A stretch of DNA of 64,000 nucleotides, taken from NCBI RefSeq assembly GCF_900168165.1, contig NZ_FUYV01000002.1, forward strand, positions 124,001-188,000, written 5' to 3'. How positions within the stretch are numbered: position 1 is the stretch's first letter; every line of letters starts with the position of its first letter. Source of the stretch: Alkalitalea saponilacus (GTDB lineage Bacteria; Bacteroidota; Bacteroidia; Bacteroidales; Marinilabiliaceae). Position numbers and translations under genes: made by a program. Shown in pieces: positions 53,796 to 63,759 of the stretch. The notes under the pieces are model-generated. The model saw only the letters and a program-made list of their open reading frames with translations, was not told the DNA's origin and made no database searches.

Positions 53796-54230
53796 TCATT
53801 TACCAAAAGAAATTTCATCAGGAAGTTCGTTCACATCATCGCTCTGATATGGAAAATGCGACTTTAATTTCTCTCCTGCCCTAAGAATACCACACTCCAA
53901 TCCCCCGGCAAAGTCACTTTGTTTAAAATACTCTGTCATCTTCTCTTTGATACACTCCCAAAAATCATCCTCCACAACGGCATTTATACCCGCATCACCC
54001 AAAATGGCAAATTGATGATCCTTAACAGCTAAATAAAACAGCACTCCATTGCGAAGTTCTGTCTTATGCATCTTCAGTTTTTCAAAAAGGTAAGCTGCCC
54101 TGTCCATCAACTCCTCCGGACAATGATTTTCAATATGTACACGAATTTCTCCCGAGGTATTTAATTCAGCCTGCTTAACAGCAGCCACAATCCTCTCTTT
54201 ATCCTCACTGCTAAATAGTTTCTCTGCCAT
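53796..54230 (-). CDS. TPM domain protein (short)
   Basis: 144 residues, a single TPM domain without signal peptide or tail: TSGEIRVHIENHCPEE, NGVLFYLAVKDHQFAILGD and AGGLECGILRAGEKLKSHF. Sits between lemA and the longer TPM gene in a tight operon (9 and 3 bases apart). Confidence 0.88.
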   Translation of the reverse strand: MAEKLFSSEDKERIVAAVKQAELNTSGEIRVHIENHCPEELMDRAAYLFEKLKMHKTELRNGVLFYLAVKDHQFAILGDAGINAVVEDDFWECIKEKMTEYFKQSDFAGGLECGILRAGEKLKSHFPYQSDDVNELPDEISFGK

Positions 54231-54239
54231 ATCTATACG

Positions 54240-54818
54240 CTAAAATTCTACTTGTGGAGCCTGATGTGCACCTCTATCGGCCTCAAAATAAGGTTTGCGC
54301 TCGAATGAAAAAATTGATGCAACCATCCGTTGCGGAAAGCGCCTGATATATGCATTATATTGCCTGGTTGCTTCATTAAATCTGTTTCGCTCAACAGCTA
54401 TGCGATTTTCAGTACCTTCCAGCTGAGCCTGTAAATCTCTGAAATTCTCATTGGCTTTCAGATCAGGATAACGCTCTACAACCACCATCAATCTCGACAG
54501 AGCCGATGAAAGATTTTCCTGCGCCTCCTGGAACTGACGCATTGAAGCATCGTTCATCATTTCCGGCGAAAAGTTAACACCGGTCGCCCTGCTCCTTGCG
54601 TCAATAACCGCTTCAAGAGTTTCGCGCTCATGACTTGCATATCCTCTAACGGTAGCAACCAAATTAGGGATTAAATCAGCACGTCGCTGATAAACATTTT
54701 CAACCTGTGCCCATTGAGCATCCACAGCTTCGCTGTAATCAACCATCTTGTTATAGCCACAACTGCTTAACATTGGCATCACAATGATGGCAGCAATTAT
54801 CAACCTTATATTTCTCAT
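54240..54818 (-). CDS. lemA: LemA family lipoprotein
   Basis: 192 residues. A hydrophobic leader ends in lipobox MLSSC (LIIAAIIVMPMLSSC), so it is probably lipidated. The LemA body is recognisable: WAQVENVYQRRADLIPNLVA, TLEAVIDARSRATG, VVVERYPDLKANENFRDLQA and ERNRFNEATRQYN. First gene of the lemA-TPM-TPM operon. Confidence 0.92.
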   Translation of the reverse strand: MRNIRLIIAAIIVMPMLSSCGYNKMVDYSEAVDAQWAQVENVYQRRADLIPNLVATVRGYASHERETLEAVIDARSRATGVNFSPEMMNDASMRQFQEAQENLSSALSRLMVVVERYPDLKANENFRDLQAQLEGTENRIAVERNRFNEATRQYNAYIRRFPQRMVASIFSFERKPYFEADRGAHQAPQVEF

Positions 54819-54986
54819 TTTATTTATTTTTTTATTCTTATGGACTTAAAACCTGTTTCAATATATGTGGAATCAATTTTTAACTAAATATTACACACCT
54901 TGCAATCACAATATTAAGCCCTATCCTAAACCTAATCCCGATTCTATCCAAAATCCCGACTCCTTGCGACAAACCATCAACTTGCC

Positions 54987-55421
54987 TTACTCACGCCCCA
55001 GGATATAACGAATGAAGCCACTCAGGGTACGTCGGCGGGCTTTCTCAAAATTTTGCCTGAACTCTGCATGCTCCTCTGTACTCATATTGGGGTTTATCGC
55101 CTGATAAATCTCCCCCCACCCCGGGAATCCACCAACATTCCTGTCGTCGACAAACAAGTCAGCATGGATTTTACGACTCTGGTCATTCTCTATAACTTCT
55201 CCAGGATAACTGCAATTCACAGCATAAAATTCAACTCCGTTTTTTCTGCAATATTCAACTGCTTCATCCAGTAATTTACCACCCCGGTATGTCCAGAGAA
55301 TTAAATGATGGCCATCTCTTTGAAGAGCCTTAAGTGTTTCAAAGGCAAAAAACTTCTCTTTGCCAATATCGGGATAGCGGTGATCAACAATGGTTCCATC
55401 AAAATCTACAGCGATTATCAT
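54987..55421 (-). CDS. HAD-family phosphatase (BT0820-like)
   Basis: 144 residues. Catalytic motif IIAVDFDGTIVDH, motif II ILWTYRGGKLLDEAV and motif III HADLFVDDRNVG. A Bacteroidota HAD subgroup named for BT0820. Substrate unknown. Its ATG overlaps the previous gene's stop by four bases. Confidence 0.9.
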   Translation of the reverse strand: MIIAVDFDGTIVDHRYPDIGKEKFFAFETLKALQRDGHHLILWTYRGGKLLDEAVEYCRKNGVEFYAVNCSYPGEVIENDQSRKIHADLFVDDRNVGGFPGWGEIYQAINPNMSTEEHAEFRQNFEKARRRTLSGFIRYILGRE

Positions 55422-55876
55422 ATAGACTCCTCTTCGTTTTTAGGTTCCAATTCATTAATAATACGCTCTTTTATGGGAATATTAAGCAAAAATGCCACAA
55501 AAAGCAACGCAAAAATCATTACAAACGCAAAATCACCCGACACCAGATATCCAATTAATGAAATAATTCCTAAAGCTTCAAATGTTACAATTTTAATAAA
55601 AAAACTGTTACGATATTGCTTTATGCGATTGTCCATATCCATCTCCTGGGGCAATTTCTTTATTTTTTTATTGTGAAATATAAAACCCGCAGGTATTCCC
55701 CCCAAAGCAAGAATAATAATCACCGATTTAAGGGTTTCCACATCCTGCAAAGACCAATCTAACACTCCACTAACCTTGGAACCAAGAGAAATGGCTATAA
55801 AAGCAAACACTAAAAGAGCTGCAAAAATAAACCAATAAAATAATAATATCTGCTTTAGGTAGTTTGGTTTTTCCAT
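55418..55876 (-). CDS. Four-helix membrane protein, unknown
   Basis: 152 residues with four predicted membrane helices (~9-31, 50-68, 93-112, 117-133) and a charged C-terminus. I do not recognise the family. Tight between recR (31 bases) and the HAD gene (overlap). Confidence 0.7.
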   Translation of the reverse strand: MEKPNYLKQILLFYWFIFAALLVFAFIAISLGSKVSGVLDWSLQDVETLKSVIIILALGGIPAGFIFHNKKIKKLPQEMDMDNRIKQYRNSFFIKIVTFEALGIISLIGYLVSGDFAFVMIFALLFVAFLLNIPIKERIINELEPKNEEESI

Positions 55877-55907
55877 GTTTTATATATTAAATTATTTATT
55901 TCTTCTT

Positions 55908-56528
55908 TTACAGTGATTTCTCAAATGGCATTCGATTAATCAATGATCTTCCCAGGGTAACCTCATCGGCATATTCCAGCTCATCCCCAATAGAAACGCC
56001 ACGTGCAATGGTGGTCATCTCAATGTTGTGGGGAGCCAGTTTTCGATAAATAAAAAAGTTTGTTGTATCTCCCTCCATGGTGGTGCTCAGAGCAAAAATA
56101 ACTTCTTTCACTTCACCAAATTTTACTTTCTCCACAAGCGGCTCAATGGTCAAATCATCGGGTCCAATGCCATCCATTGGAGAGATAACTCCTCCCAACA
56201 CATGATAAATACCTGTGTACTGCTGGGTGTTTTCAATGGCCATTACATCACGAATGCTTTCCACCACACAAACCAATGAACGGTCGCGTTTGGGAGAAGC
56301 GCATATTTCACATACCTCAGAATCGGAGATATTAAAACAAACTTTACAATGCTGAATCTCTTCCCTGAGTTCCCTGATGGCTGAAGTAAACCGGACAACA
56401 TCATCAACCTCCTGCTTTAACACAAACAGCGCCAACCTCAGTGCTGTTTTTCTTCCTATACCCGGCAAACGGGCAAATTCATTAACAGCACTCTCCAGCA
56501 ACCTTGAGGGATATCGGGAGTTGTTCAT
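55908..56528 (-). CDS. recR: Recombination protein RecR
   Basis: 206 residues. HhH region ([18 protein letters not shown]), four-Cys zinc finger ([16 protein letters not shown]), Toprim domain with [12 protein letters not shown] and the [19 protein letters not shown] block. Acts with RecO/RecF loading RecA. First gene of a short minus-strand operon. Confidence 0.96.
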   Translation of the reverse strand: MNNSRYPSRLLESAVNEFARLPGIGRKTALRLALFVLKQEVDDVVRFTSAIRELREEIQHCKVCFNISDSEVCEICASPKRDRSLVCVVESIRDVMAIENTQQYTGIYHVLGGVISPMDGIGPDDLTIEPLVEKVKFGEVKEVIFALSTTMEGDTTNFFIYRKLAPHNIEMTTIARGVSIGDELEYADEVTLGRSLINRMPFEKSL

Positions 56529-56607
56529 TTAAAATAATATTAAAATGTTCTTTCAACAATTTTTCGAAGATCAAAGGTAATAAAAATTAGAGGTAACATG
56601 CTGAAGT

Positions 56608-56629
56608 TTTTTGCCGGAACCGGCAAAAA
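56608..56629. promoter_or_regulatory. Dyad in the symporter promoter
   Basis: TTTTTGCCGG-AA-CCGGCAAAAA is a perfect 10-2-10 dyad 22 bases before the symporter start. A TTG (56611-56613) and a TTTCTTTG (56633-56640), 19 bases apart, can form the promoter, so the dyad overlaps its -33 element and spacer. Confidence 0.5.
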
Positions 56630-56650
56630 GCTTTTCTTTGCTACAAAAAA

Positions 56651-58108
56651 ATGAATCCGATACTTACAGGCTCAATTATTGGAGGATATCTTCTCATTCT
56701 TCTTTTTGTTTCGTGGATTACGGGCAGAAAAGCAGATAATGCTACTTTTTTTCTAGGAAACCGACAATCGCCATGGTTCATTGTAGCCATTGGAATGGTT
56801 GGAGCATCTCTTTCGGGAGTAACATTCGTCTCGGTTCCGGGATGGGTTGCCACACAGCAGTTCAATTATCTGCAAATGGTAACCGGGTTTGTAACAGGCT
56901 ACATTTTTATAGCCAACATTCTACTGCCCCTCTATTACCGTTTAAACCTCACATCCATCTACACCTATCTGAACAATCGTTTCGGAACACATTCGTACAA
57001 ATCGGGCTCCATTCTTTTCATTATATCAAAACTCACTGGTGCTTCTGCCAGATTATACCTCATGGCCGGAGTTCTTCAATTGGCCATATCCGATCCATTG
57101 AACATTCCGTTTTACCAAACCGTAATGGTCACAATTGGGTTAATTTGGCTTTATACATTTAAAGGGGGTATTAAAACCATTATTTGGACTGATGCCTTAC
57201 AAACTCTGTTAATGCTATCTGCTGTTGGAATAACCATTTATTATATAGGAAGTGAACTGGAATTAGGTTTTCGGGAAATGGTTTATACCATTTCCAAAAG
57301 TGAATACTCAACCATTCTGAACACAGATTGGGCCTCATCCCGTCATTTTCTTAAACAATTTTTCTCAGGTGCATTTATCACCATCGTTATGACTGGATTA
57401 GATCAGGATATGATGCAGAAAAACCTCTCATGTAAAAACATCAAAGATGCAAAGAAAAACATGTATTGGTATGGCATTGCCTTTCTGCCTGTAAACCTTC
57501 TTTTTTTAAGTCTGGGAGCTTTGTTATATATCTATGTAAACGAAGCGGGAATTCCTTTACCGGAAAGAGCAGATGACCTTTATCCGATGCTGGCTATGGG
57601 CGGTTACTTGCCTATGGCTGCCGGTTTGTTTTTTATTCTGGGATTGGTAGCTGCAGCATACTCCAGTGCCGATTCGGCACTTGCATCTTTAACCACAGTG
57701 TTCTCACTCGACATTCTTAAGATTGATAAAATGAAGCCTCAAAAAGCCAAAACCTATCGGGTTTTGGTTCATTTTGGTTTCACAATCATAACAGCGCTTA
57801 TTATTTTGGTTTTCCGGGCTCTCAATCAGGACAGCATCATCAATCTGGTCTACGTTCTGGCCGGATATACCTATGGCCCACTTCTTGGATTGTACGCTTT
57901 TGGATTATTTACAAAATACCGGATAAAAGATAAACTTGTTATTTTTGCTGCACTGCTGCCCCCGATAATCACCGGAATAATCGATTTCAATGCTGAAAAG
58001 TGGTTTGGCTTTTCATTGGGATATGAAAAACTGATTCTCAACGGATTTCTGACTTTCGTAATATTATGGTTGATCAGAGAGAATGAACCTCAAAAAACAA
58101 ATGCATAA
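56651..58108 (+). CDS. Sodium:solute symporter (SSS family)
   Basis: 485 residues, about 13 helices, a sodium-coupled uptake transporter. SSS features: WFIVAIGMVGASLSGVTFVS near the Na+ site, KLTGASARLYLMAGVLQL, GGIKTIIWTDALQTLLM, and AAAYSSADSALASLTTVFSL with the Na2-site Ser residues. The substrate cannot be read. Its promoter carries a strong dyad. Confidence 0.92.
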   Translation: MNPILTGSIIGGYLLILLFVSWITGRKADNATFFLGNRQSPWFIVAIGMVGASLSGVTFVSVPGWVATQQFNYLQMVTGFVTGYIFIANILLPLYYRLNLTSIYTYLNNRFGTHSYKSGSILFIISKLTGASARLYLMAGVLQLAISDPLNIPFYQTVMVTIGLIWLYTFKGGIKTIIWTDALQTLLMLSAVGITIYYIGSELELGFREMVYTISKSEYSTILNTDWASSRHFLKQFFSGAFITIVMTGLDQDMMQKNLSCKNIKDAKKNMYWYGIAFLPVNLLFLSLGALLYIYVNEAGIPLPERADDLYPMLAMGGYLPMAAGLFFILGLVAAAYSSADSALASLTTVFSLDILKIDKMKPQKAKTYRVLVHFGFTIITALIILVFRALNQDSIINLVYVLAGYTYGPLLGLYAFGLFTKYRIKDKLVIFAALLPPIITGIIDFNAEKWFGFSLGYEKLILNGFLTFVILWLIRENEPQKTNA

Positions 58109-58136
58109 AAAAACCACCTTGCAATCGCAAGATGGT
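58107..58136 (-). terminator. Terminator for the M23 gene
   Basis: ACCATCTTGC and GCAAGGTGGT (one mismatch) form a stem followed, on the minus strand, by seven T residues. Confidence 0.75.
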
Positions 58137-58163
58137 CGTATAATGAATTAATTAGGTCAATTC

Positions 58164-59135
58164 CTAGTCAAATGTTCTGTTGCTGTTAGATGCAATTCGG
58201 ATCATCTCTTCATATTGTTCCGGGGTTAAATCCTGAAAGAAATAATGAGTAGGATCCACCGCACGTCCTTTAATTCTAACTTCATAATGAAGGTGAGGTG
58301 CTGTCGATTTTCCTGTATTTCCAACAAAACCAATCACATCTCCACGGTTAACCCTTTGTCCTACCCTAACGTTGAATTCATCCAGGTGAGCGTAAAGTGT
58401 AGAGTAACCAAAACCGTGATCTATTTCAATGTGTTTTCCGTAGCCAATTGCTGAATTTCTTACCGAAGTTATCACACCATCACCTGTCGCATAAATTTCA
58501 GTTCCGGTAGGGGCTGAAAAATCAATACCTTCATGGAAACGGCGTGTCTTATAAATGGGGTCAATCCTCCATCCAAAACCGGATGCAGTTCGACGCAAAT
58601 CCCGGTTTGAAACAGGCTGAATAGCAGGGATGCATCGAAGCATTTCCTCTTTTCTTTGGGTAAGATCAATGATTTCGTCAAACGACTTGGATTGCACGTA
58701 TAACTGCTTCATGATAACATCCAGTTTCTGAGCAGTATTTACAACCAGACTGGCATTGTCAAGATCTTCCAGGTAGCGATAACGATTTACGCCACCAAAT
58801 CCTGCTCTTCGAACTGAATTTGGAATGGAATCGGCCTGAAAAATTACCCGATAAACATTTTCATCACGCTGCTGTATGTCGTCAAGCACAACCTGAACCT
58901 GTGACAGCTTATCCCTCATGATTTCGTACTGAGCCAACATTCTGGAGTTTTCCCTCTCAAGTCTTATTTCTCTGGGGCTATCTATCAGATAGACATACGC
59001 AAAGAAATATACCAGACCCATCAGGGCACCAAAGAACGAAAATGTAAATACTCTGGAAAGATAAAATCTAAACCCGGTTTCAATTTTATCATAACTTAAT
59101 GTTTCCGGATTATATCTATACTTTACTTTTGACAT
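58164..59135 (-). CDS. M23 family metallopeptidase
   Basis: 323 residues. N-terminal membrane helix (FTFSFFGALMGLVYFFAYVY, ~32-51), a coiled segment (~55-110) and a LytM peptidase domain at ~180-310: RRFHEGIDFSAPTGTEIYA (zinc His and Asp), YAHLDEF and HLHYEVR. This is the MepM-like form that cleaves peptidoglycan cross-links or activates amidases. Membrane-anchored in the periplasm. Confidence 0.93.
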   Translation of the reverse strand: MSKVKYRYNPETLSYDKIETGFRFYLSRVFTFSFFGALMGLVYFFAYVYLIDSPREIRLERENSRMLAQYEIMRDKLSQVQVVLDDIQQRDENVYRVIFQADSIPNSVRRAGFGGVNRYRYLEDLDNASLVVNTAQKLDVIMKQLYVQSKSFDEIIDLTQRKEEMLRCIPAIQPVSNRDLRRTASGFGWRIDPIYKTRRFHEGIDFSAPTGTEIYATGDGVITSVRNSAIGYGKHIEIDHGFGYSTLYAHLDEFNVRVGQRVNRGDVIGFVGNTGKSTAPHLHYEVRIKGRAVDPTHYFFQDLTPEQYEEMIRIASNSNRTFD

Positions 59136-59175
59136 ACGTAGATTATTTTGCTGCTAAAATAGAAAAATTTGTTAA

Positions 59176-59199
59176 TATTCAACCAAAATTGGTTGAATA
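59176..59199. promoter_or_regulatory. Dyad between the M23 gene and alaS
   Basis: TATTCAACCAA and TTGGTTGAATA are separated by AA. Just downstream is TATTTTTG (59203-59210), a -7 motif for the alaS side; on the minus strand the centre also offers a CAATTTTG. A site for divergent control is plausible. Confidence 0.4.
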
Positions 59200-59315
59200 A
59201 TCTATTTTTGTGCATTACTTTTTCAAAAACAGAATGTTTTCCGATTACTTTTTTGCAATTTTGCGGTGATAGAAGAAAGTGAGGTGTTTAGCCAAAATCA
59301 ATTGATTTATTTTTG

Positions 59316-59343
59316 CAGTTCTGCTTTTACAGAAGCAGAACTG
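59316..59343 (+). other. Strong hairpin in the alaS leader
   Basis: CAGTTCTGCTT and AAGCAGAACTG form an 11-base perfect stem with a 6-base loop, directly after a second TATTTTTG motif (59308-59315). No T-run follows. The 370-base spacer holds no convincing gene. Confidence 0.45.
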
Positions 59344-59501
59344 AGGTTTAGTATAGTTTCTTTAATCCCGCACCCACTTGCTTTACATAACCACAATCTC
59401 ACAAAACAAAAAACCATCGGCATCTCTGGTTTATACATAAAAACATAAAAAAGGTTGCTTTTTTTTGATAAACAAAATTTAAAAAACATTACAATAATCC
59501 T

Positions 59502-62135
59502 ATGACAGCATCGGAAATCAGGAATAGCTTTCTAACTTTTTTTGAATCAAAACAGCATAAAATCGTTGATTCAGCACCTATGGTGGTGAAAGACGACCCA
59601 ACTCTTATGTTTACCAACGCGGGCATGAACCAGTTCAAAGATATCTTTCTGGGAAATGCGCCTGCCAAATTCCCCAGAGTGGCCAATTCGCAAAAGTGTC
59701 TCCGTGTATCGGGTAAACATAACGATTTGGAAGAGGTAGGTCACGACACCTATCATCATACCATGTTTGAAATGTTGGGCAACTGGTCGTTTGGAGACTA
59801 TTTTAAAAAAGAGGCCATTGACTGGGCATGGGAGTACCTGACAGAAGTACTCAAAATTGATAAAAGCTGTTTATATGTTTCAATTTTTGAAGGAGATGCA
59901 AAAGATGGCATTGAGAGAGATGAGGAAGCATTGGAGTACTGGAAAAATCATGTGCCTGAGAACCGGATCATCAATGGAAATAAAAAGGATAATTTTTGGG
60001 AAATGGGTGACACAGGTCCATGTGGGCCATGCTCGGAGATTCATGTTGACTTAAGAAGCAGTGATGAGAAAGAACAGATTCCCGGAGAGAATCTGGTTAA
60101 CAAAGATCATCCTGAAGTGATAGAAGTATGGAATCTGGTATTTATTCAATACAACCGTAAAGCTGACGGCTCTCTGGTTCCCCTTCCGCAAAAGCATGTG
60201 GACACAGGTATGGGATTCGAAAGACTGTGCCGTGTGATACAAGGAAAAATGTCAAACTATGATACCGACGTTTTTCAGCCTGTCATTCAAAAGATATCAT
60301 CTATCTCAGACATTAAATATGGCAACTCTCCGGAATCGGATATCGCCATGCGCGTAATTGCCGATCATATTCGAACCATCTCTTTTGCGATCACCGATGG
60401 CCAATTACCATCGAACAACAAAGCCGGATATGTGATCCGCAGGATTTTAAGAAGAGCTGTTCGGTATGCATATACTTTCCTTGATTTGAAAAAACCTTTT
60501 ATGGGAGAGTTGCTGCCGGAGTTGATCGCAACCATGGGAACAGCATACCCTGAATTGGAAAACCGAAAAGAGCTGATTCAAAAAGTAGTTAAAGAAGAGG
60601 AAGACTCTTTCCTTAGAACACTTTCAACCGGAATCACTCTGTTGGATAAAATCATAAAAGATACGCGCGAGAACGACTACAAAGTGGTGGATGGCAAAGT
60701 GGCTTTTGAACTGTATGATACCTTCGGATTCCCCCTTGACCTGACAGAGCTTATTCTTAAGGAAAATGGACTGGTGGTTAACCGCAAAGAGTTTGAAACC
60801 GAAATGGAGGCTCAAAAAACAAGAGCCAGAAACGCTGCAGCTGTTGAAACAGATGATTGGGTTGTTTTAACCAACGATGACACAGAAGAGTTCATTGGTT
60901 ACGATTTTCTTGATTCGGAAATACAACTGGTTAAATACCGCAAAGTAAAATCAAAAAACAAAGAACTATACCAACTGGTATTCAATATCACACCTTTTTA
61001 TGCTGAAAGCGGGGGACAGGTTGGCGACTGCGGATTCATTGAAAACAGCGAGGAACGCATTCCCATTATTGATACAAAGCGTGAAAATAACCTGATAATC
61101 CACATCGCGCCCAAACTCCCAAAAGATTTAAATGCCACATTTAAAGCGCAGGTTGATTTGGATAAGCGCCGCATGACTGCCAGTCATCACTCCGCAACTC
61201 ACCTTCTGCACAAAGCACTCAGAGAGATACTGGGCTCGCATGTTGAGCAAAAAGGATCGCTGGTTCACCCCGACTATCTACGTTTTGATTTCTCGCATTT
61301 TCAGAAATTGACCGACGAAGAGATCAATGCCATTGAAAAAATTGTTAACAGCGAGATCCGAAAAAACCTACCCCTGGAAGAGCACAGAGAACTTCCTGTC
61401 TCAAAGGCAAAGGAGATGGGTGCCATGGCGCTCTTTGGCGAAAAATATGGTGATGTGGTTCGAACCATCGGCTTTGGTGATTCTCTTGAGCTTTGCGGTG
61501 GAACCCATGTAAATGCCACAGGTCAGATTGGAATCTTCCGCATCATCAGTGAGTCCTCAATTGCAGCCGGAATAAGGCGTATTGAAGCAGTGGTAGCCGA
61601 TAAAGCTGAAGAGTTGATCAATCAACAGGCTGACACACTAAAAGAACTAGGATCGCTGTTTAAAAATCAATTCCATATTCAAAAAAATGTGGAAAACCTG
61701 ATCAATGAGAATGCTTCGCTGAACAAAGAATTGAATGCATTAAAACAGAGCATCATTCAAAATGAGATATCCTCATTCATCGGCCATGCTGAAACCATTG
61801 GAGGGGTAAAAGTGATTGGAGCCAGAGTTAAACCCATGCTTGCAGGAAACCTGAAAGACATTGCCTTTAACCTAAGAACAGCATGCGATGGAAGCATGAT
61901 TGCGGTTTTAGGTGTGGCTGCTGACGATAAAGCCCAATTGACTGTAATCATGTCGGAGGATTTATCAAAAGAAAAGAATCTCAACGCCGTTGAAATCATT
62001 AAAAGTGTCTCTCAGGAGATAAAAGGCGGCGGCGGCGGACAACCATTCTTTGCAACCGCAGGTGGCAAAAATCCTGATGGAATAGACTCTGCGCTTGCAA
62101 AAGCCATCAAACTAATAAAAGAGAAGTTGCAGTAA
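59502..62135 (+). CDS. alaS: Alanyl-tRNA synthetase
   Basis: 877 residues, class II. Catalytic part: [66 protein letters not shown] and DTGMGFERL. The tRNA part leads to the editing domain with zinc ligands HHSATHLLH and CGGTHV. The C-terminal oligomerisation domain ends in [14 protein letters not shown]. Length is normal. A hairpin overlaps the stop codon (62121-62150). Confidence 0.97.
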   Translation: MTASEIRNSFLTFFESKQHKIVDSAPMVVKDDPTLMFTNAGMNQFKDIFLGNAPAKFPRVANSQKCLRVSGKHNDLEEVGHDTYHHTMFEMLGNWSFGDYFKKEAIDWAWEYLTEVLKIDKSCLYVSIFEGDAKDGIERDEEALEYWKNHVPENRIINGNKKDNFWEMGDTGPCGPCSEIHVDLRSSDEKEQIPGENLVNKDHPEVIEVWNLVFIQYNRKADGSLVPLPQKHVDTGMGFERLCRVIQGKMSNYDTDVFQPVIQKISSISDIKYGNSPESDIAMRVIADHIRTISFAITDGQLPSNNKAGYVIRRILRRAVRYAYTFLDLKKPFMGELLPELIATMGTAYPELENRKELIQKVVKEEEDSFLRTLSTGITLLDKIIKDTRENDYKVVDGKVAFELYDTFGFPLDLTELILKENGLVVNRKEFETEMEAQKTRARNAAAVETDDWVVLTNDDTEEFIGYDFLDSEIQLVKYRKVKSKNKELYQLVFNITPFYAESGGQVGDCGFIENSEERIPIIDTKRENNLIIHIAPKLPKDLNATFKAQVDLDKRRMTASHHSATHLLHKALREILGSHVEQKGSLVHPDYLRFDFSHFQKLTDEEINAIEKIVNSEIRKNLPLEEHRELPVSKAKEMGAMALFGEKYGDVVRTIGFGDSLELCGGTHVNATGQIGIFRIISESSIAAGIRRIEAVVADKAEELINQQADTLKELGSLFKNQFHIQKNVENLINENASLNKELNALKQSIIQNEISSFIGHAETIGGVKVIGARVKPMLAGNLKDIAFNLRTACDGSMIAVLGVAADDKAQLTVIMSEDLSKEKNLNAVEIIKSVSQEIKGGGGGQPFFATAGGKNPDGIDSALAKAIKLIKEKLQ

Positions 62136-62177
62136 GCCTGCAACCTCTCCCAATTTCAAATGTGAAAAAAGCATAAA

Positions 62178-62207
62178 TTTATTTCGGACTATTGTGTCCG
62201 AAATAAA
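62178..62207. promoter_or_regulatory. Operator-like dyad in the nqrM promoter
   Basis: TTTATTTCGGAC and GTCCGAAATAAA are perfect 12-base arms around TATTGT. The TTG in the loop (62192-62194) is the likely -33 element, so a bound protein would block the promoter. Confidence 0.6.
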
Positions 62208-62222
62208 CCTTTCTTACATTTG
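62192..62222 (+). promoter_or_regulatory. Promoter for the nqrM-like gene
   Basis: TTG (62192-62194) and TACATTTG (62215-62222) with a 20-base spacer fit the Bacteroidota consensus. The -33 TTG sits in the loop of the dyad at 62178-62207. Confidence 0.6.
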
Positions 62223-62272
62223 TGTCATCAAGGTGATTTGATTGTTTGTTGATACTCACGAAAATTCGCGTT

Positions 62273-62452
62273 ATGACACAGTTTTTAGTTATTCTCGCTT
62301 TATCCATCTTTTTCATATGTCTGGCGCTAGCAGGGTTGGCATTAAAAACGCTTTTGAAAAAAGGCGAACACCAATTGTCAGCCTGTAGCGGATCAGGTGC
62401 TGGAAATTCCTGTGGTTGTGGAACACAAGACTCCTGCGTTAGTGAGGCCTGA
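62273..62452 (+). CDS. nqrM: NqrM-like small Cys-rich membrane protein
   Basis: 59 residues from ATG 62273. One N-terminal membrane helix (FLVILALSIFFICLALAGLA) then a short tail with Cys-rich ACSGSGAGNSCGCGTQDSC. NqrM (DUF539) has this layout and supplies iron for Na+-NQR assembly in Vibrio. Location beside apbE and nqrF supports it, although sequence similarity beyond the layout is weak. Confidence 0.55.
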   Translation: MTQFLVILALSIFFICLALAGLALKTLLKKGEHQLSACSGSGAGNSCGCGTQDSCVSEA

Positions 62453-62471
62453 AATAAATCCGCTATAAATT

Positions 62472-62509
62472 AAAAAAGGTTGTTTCGATGAATCGAAACA
62501 ACCTTTTTT
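62472..62509 (+). terminator. Terminator after the nqrM-like gene
   Basis: Two 18-base arms, AAAAAAGGTTGTTTCGAT and its complement, form a near loop-less perfect stem with A/T-rich ends, suitable in both directions between the convergent genes. Confidence 0.88.
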
Positions 62510-62550
62510 AATTTACGCCCTGTGGCAGATTCTCCTGCTTTAAAGCTTAA

Positions 62551-63534
62551 TCACCTTAAAAGCTGATGAAACCCTGAGCTGTATATCACTTCATATTCTC
62601 CATCCGAATCGATGATAAAACAAGCTTCTACATCCGTAAGCCTTTCTATAAGCTCAATGCTCTCCTCTAAACCAATAACCATACATGCTGTAGCATACGC
62701 ATCGGCCAACATGCAATTGGGAGCAATGATGGTTGCGCTCAATAAATTATGTGATACTGGATAACCGGTTCTGGGATCAATGGTGTGTGCGTACTTTTTA
62801 CCATCACGAATGTAGAAATTCCGGTAATTCCCGCTTGTTGCAAGAGACTCACCTGAAAGGTGCACGATTAGCTCGGTTTTACGCTCCAAAACTAACGGAT
62901 CGTCGATTGGTCTATCTATACCTATCCGCCAAAAGTTTCCCTGAGGATTATGGCCTCTTGTTGCAACCTCCCCTCCTATCTCAACCATATAGTTTTTTAC
63001 ACCCAACGAAGCCAGATGAGAAGCCACCACATCTACCCCATATCCTTTGGCAATCGCTCCACCATCGAGCATAACTCCGGGAATCTTTTTAACCACTTTC
63101 CCGTTTATGATATCGATGTGATGCATACCAACAAATTGCAAAAGAGAATCGACCAGTTCAGGGGTTACATCAGCCATTTTCTGAAACCCGAAACCCCAGG
63201 CATTTACAAGCGGAGCAACAGTCATATCAAATGCCCCGTTGGTTTGCGCAGTAACCATTTGGGCTGTTCTAAACACCTTTTTAAAGAAAGGATCGGGAAC
63301 AACTCCTTCTTCACATCGATTGATGCGGCTAATGATGGAAGTGCTGTCATAAGTTGATAGAGAACGGTTAAATGAATCCAACAAAGAATGGATTTCATTG
63401 TGATGATCTTCGGAACTTTCGTATACGATCCGATAAGAAGTTCCAAAAATACGGCCTCCGTTAACATGATATTCTTTCTCTAGCTCACAAGCTAAAAAAA
63501 GAAAAGAAACAGCTACAAAAAATAGAATTCTCAT
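62551..63534 (-). CDS. apbE: FAD:protein FMN transferase
   Basis: About 327 residues from the ATG at 63534 (a TTG at 63549 adds five residues). Lipobox LFLAC in the leader, so an envelope lipoprotein. ApbE attaches FMN to Thr in NqrB/NqrC. Motifs: RIFGTSYRIVYE, FNRSLSTYDSTSIISRIN, MLDGGAIAKGYGVDVVA, YMVEIGGEVATRG, IDPRTGYPVSHNLLSATI and ADAYATACMVIG. Convergent with nqrM-like; downstream of nqrF on the same strand. Confidence 0.93.
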   Translation of the reverse strand: MRILFFVAVSFLFLACELEKEYHVNGGRIFGTSYRIVYESSEDHHNEIHSLLDSFNRSLSTYDSTSIISRINRCEEGVVPDPFFKKVFRTAQMVTAQTNGAFDMTVAPLVNAWGFGFQKMADVTPELVDSLLQFVGMHHIDIINGKVVKKIPGVMLDGGAIAKGYGVDVVASHLASLGVKNYMVEIGGEVATRGHNPQGNFWRIGIDRPIDDPLVLERKTELIVHLSGESLATSGNYRNFYIRDGKKYAHTIDPRTGYPVSHNLLSATIIAPNCMLADAYATACMVIGLEESIELIERLTDVEACFIIDSDGEYEVIYSSGFHQLLR

Positions 63535-63719
63535 AACTAAATGATTCAAAAAATGATGTTAAAGAATTTAGCTTCTATCAATGAAGGTATATACTCCTTG
63601 TTTCATAGAGGGTTATGATTGCGGCTGGAATTTTGGCATATGCACAAAAAAATGACATCAGGGTGCAAACCTACCAAAACTCGTCCCAATGTATCGGAAA
63701 TAATTATAAACAAAAGAAA

Positions 63720-63749
63720 AAAATGCAGATGTTTTCACATCTGCATTTT
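63720..63749 (-). terminator. Terminator after nqrF
   Basis: AAAATGCAGATG and CATCTGCATTTT form a 12-base stem with a 6-base loop, T-rich beyond it on the minus strand. Confidence 0.85.
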
Positions 63750-63759
63750 AATATTTTGG

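Noticed and set aside
59266-59448. 60-codon frame in the alaS leader
   Set aside because: It overlaps the strong hairpin and promoter-like motifs and has no recognisable protein features.
59211-59501. T-box riboswitch before alaS
   Set aside because: No specifier loop, AGGGTGG-type T-box sequence or terminator/antiterminator pair is visible.
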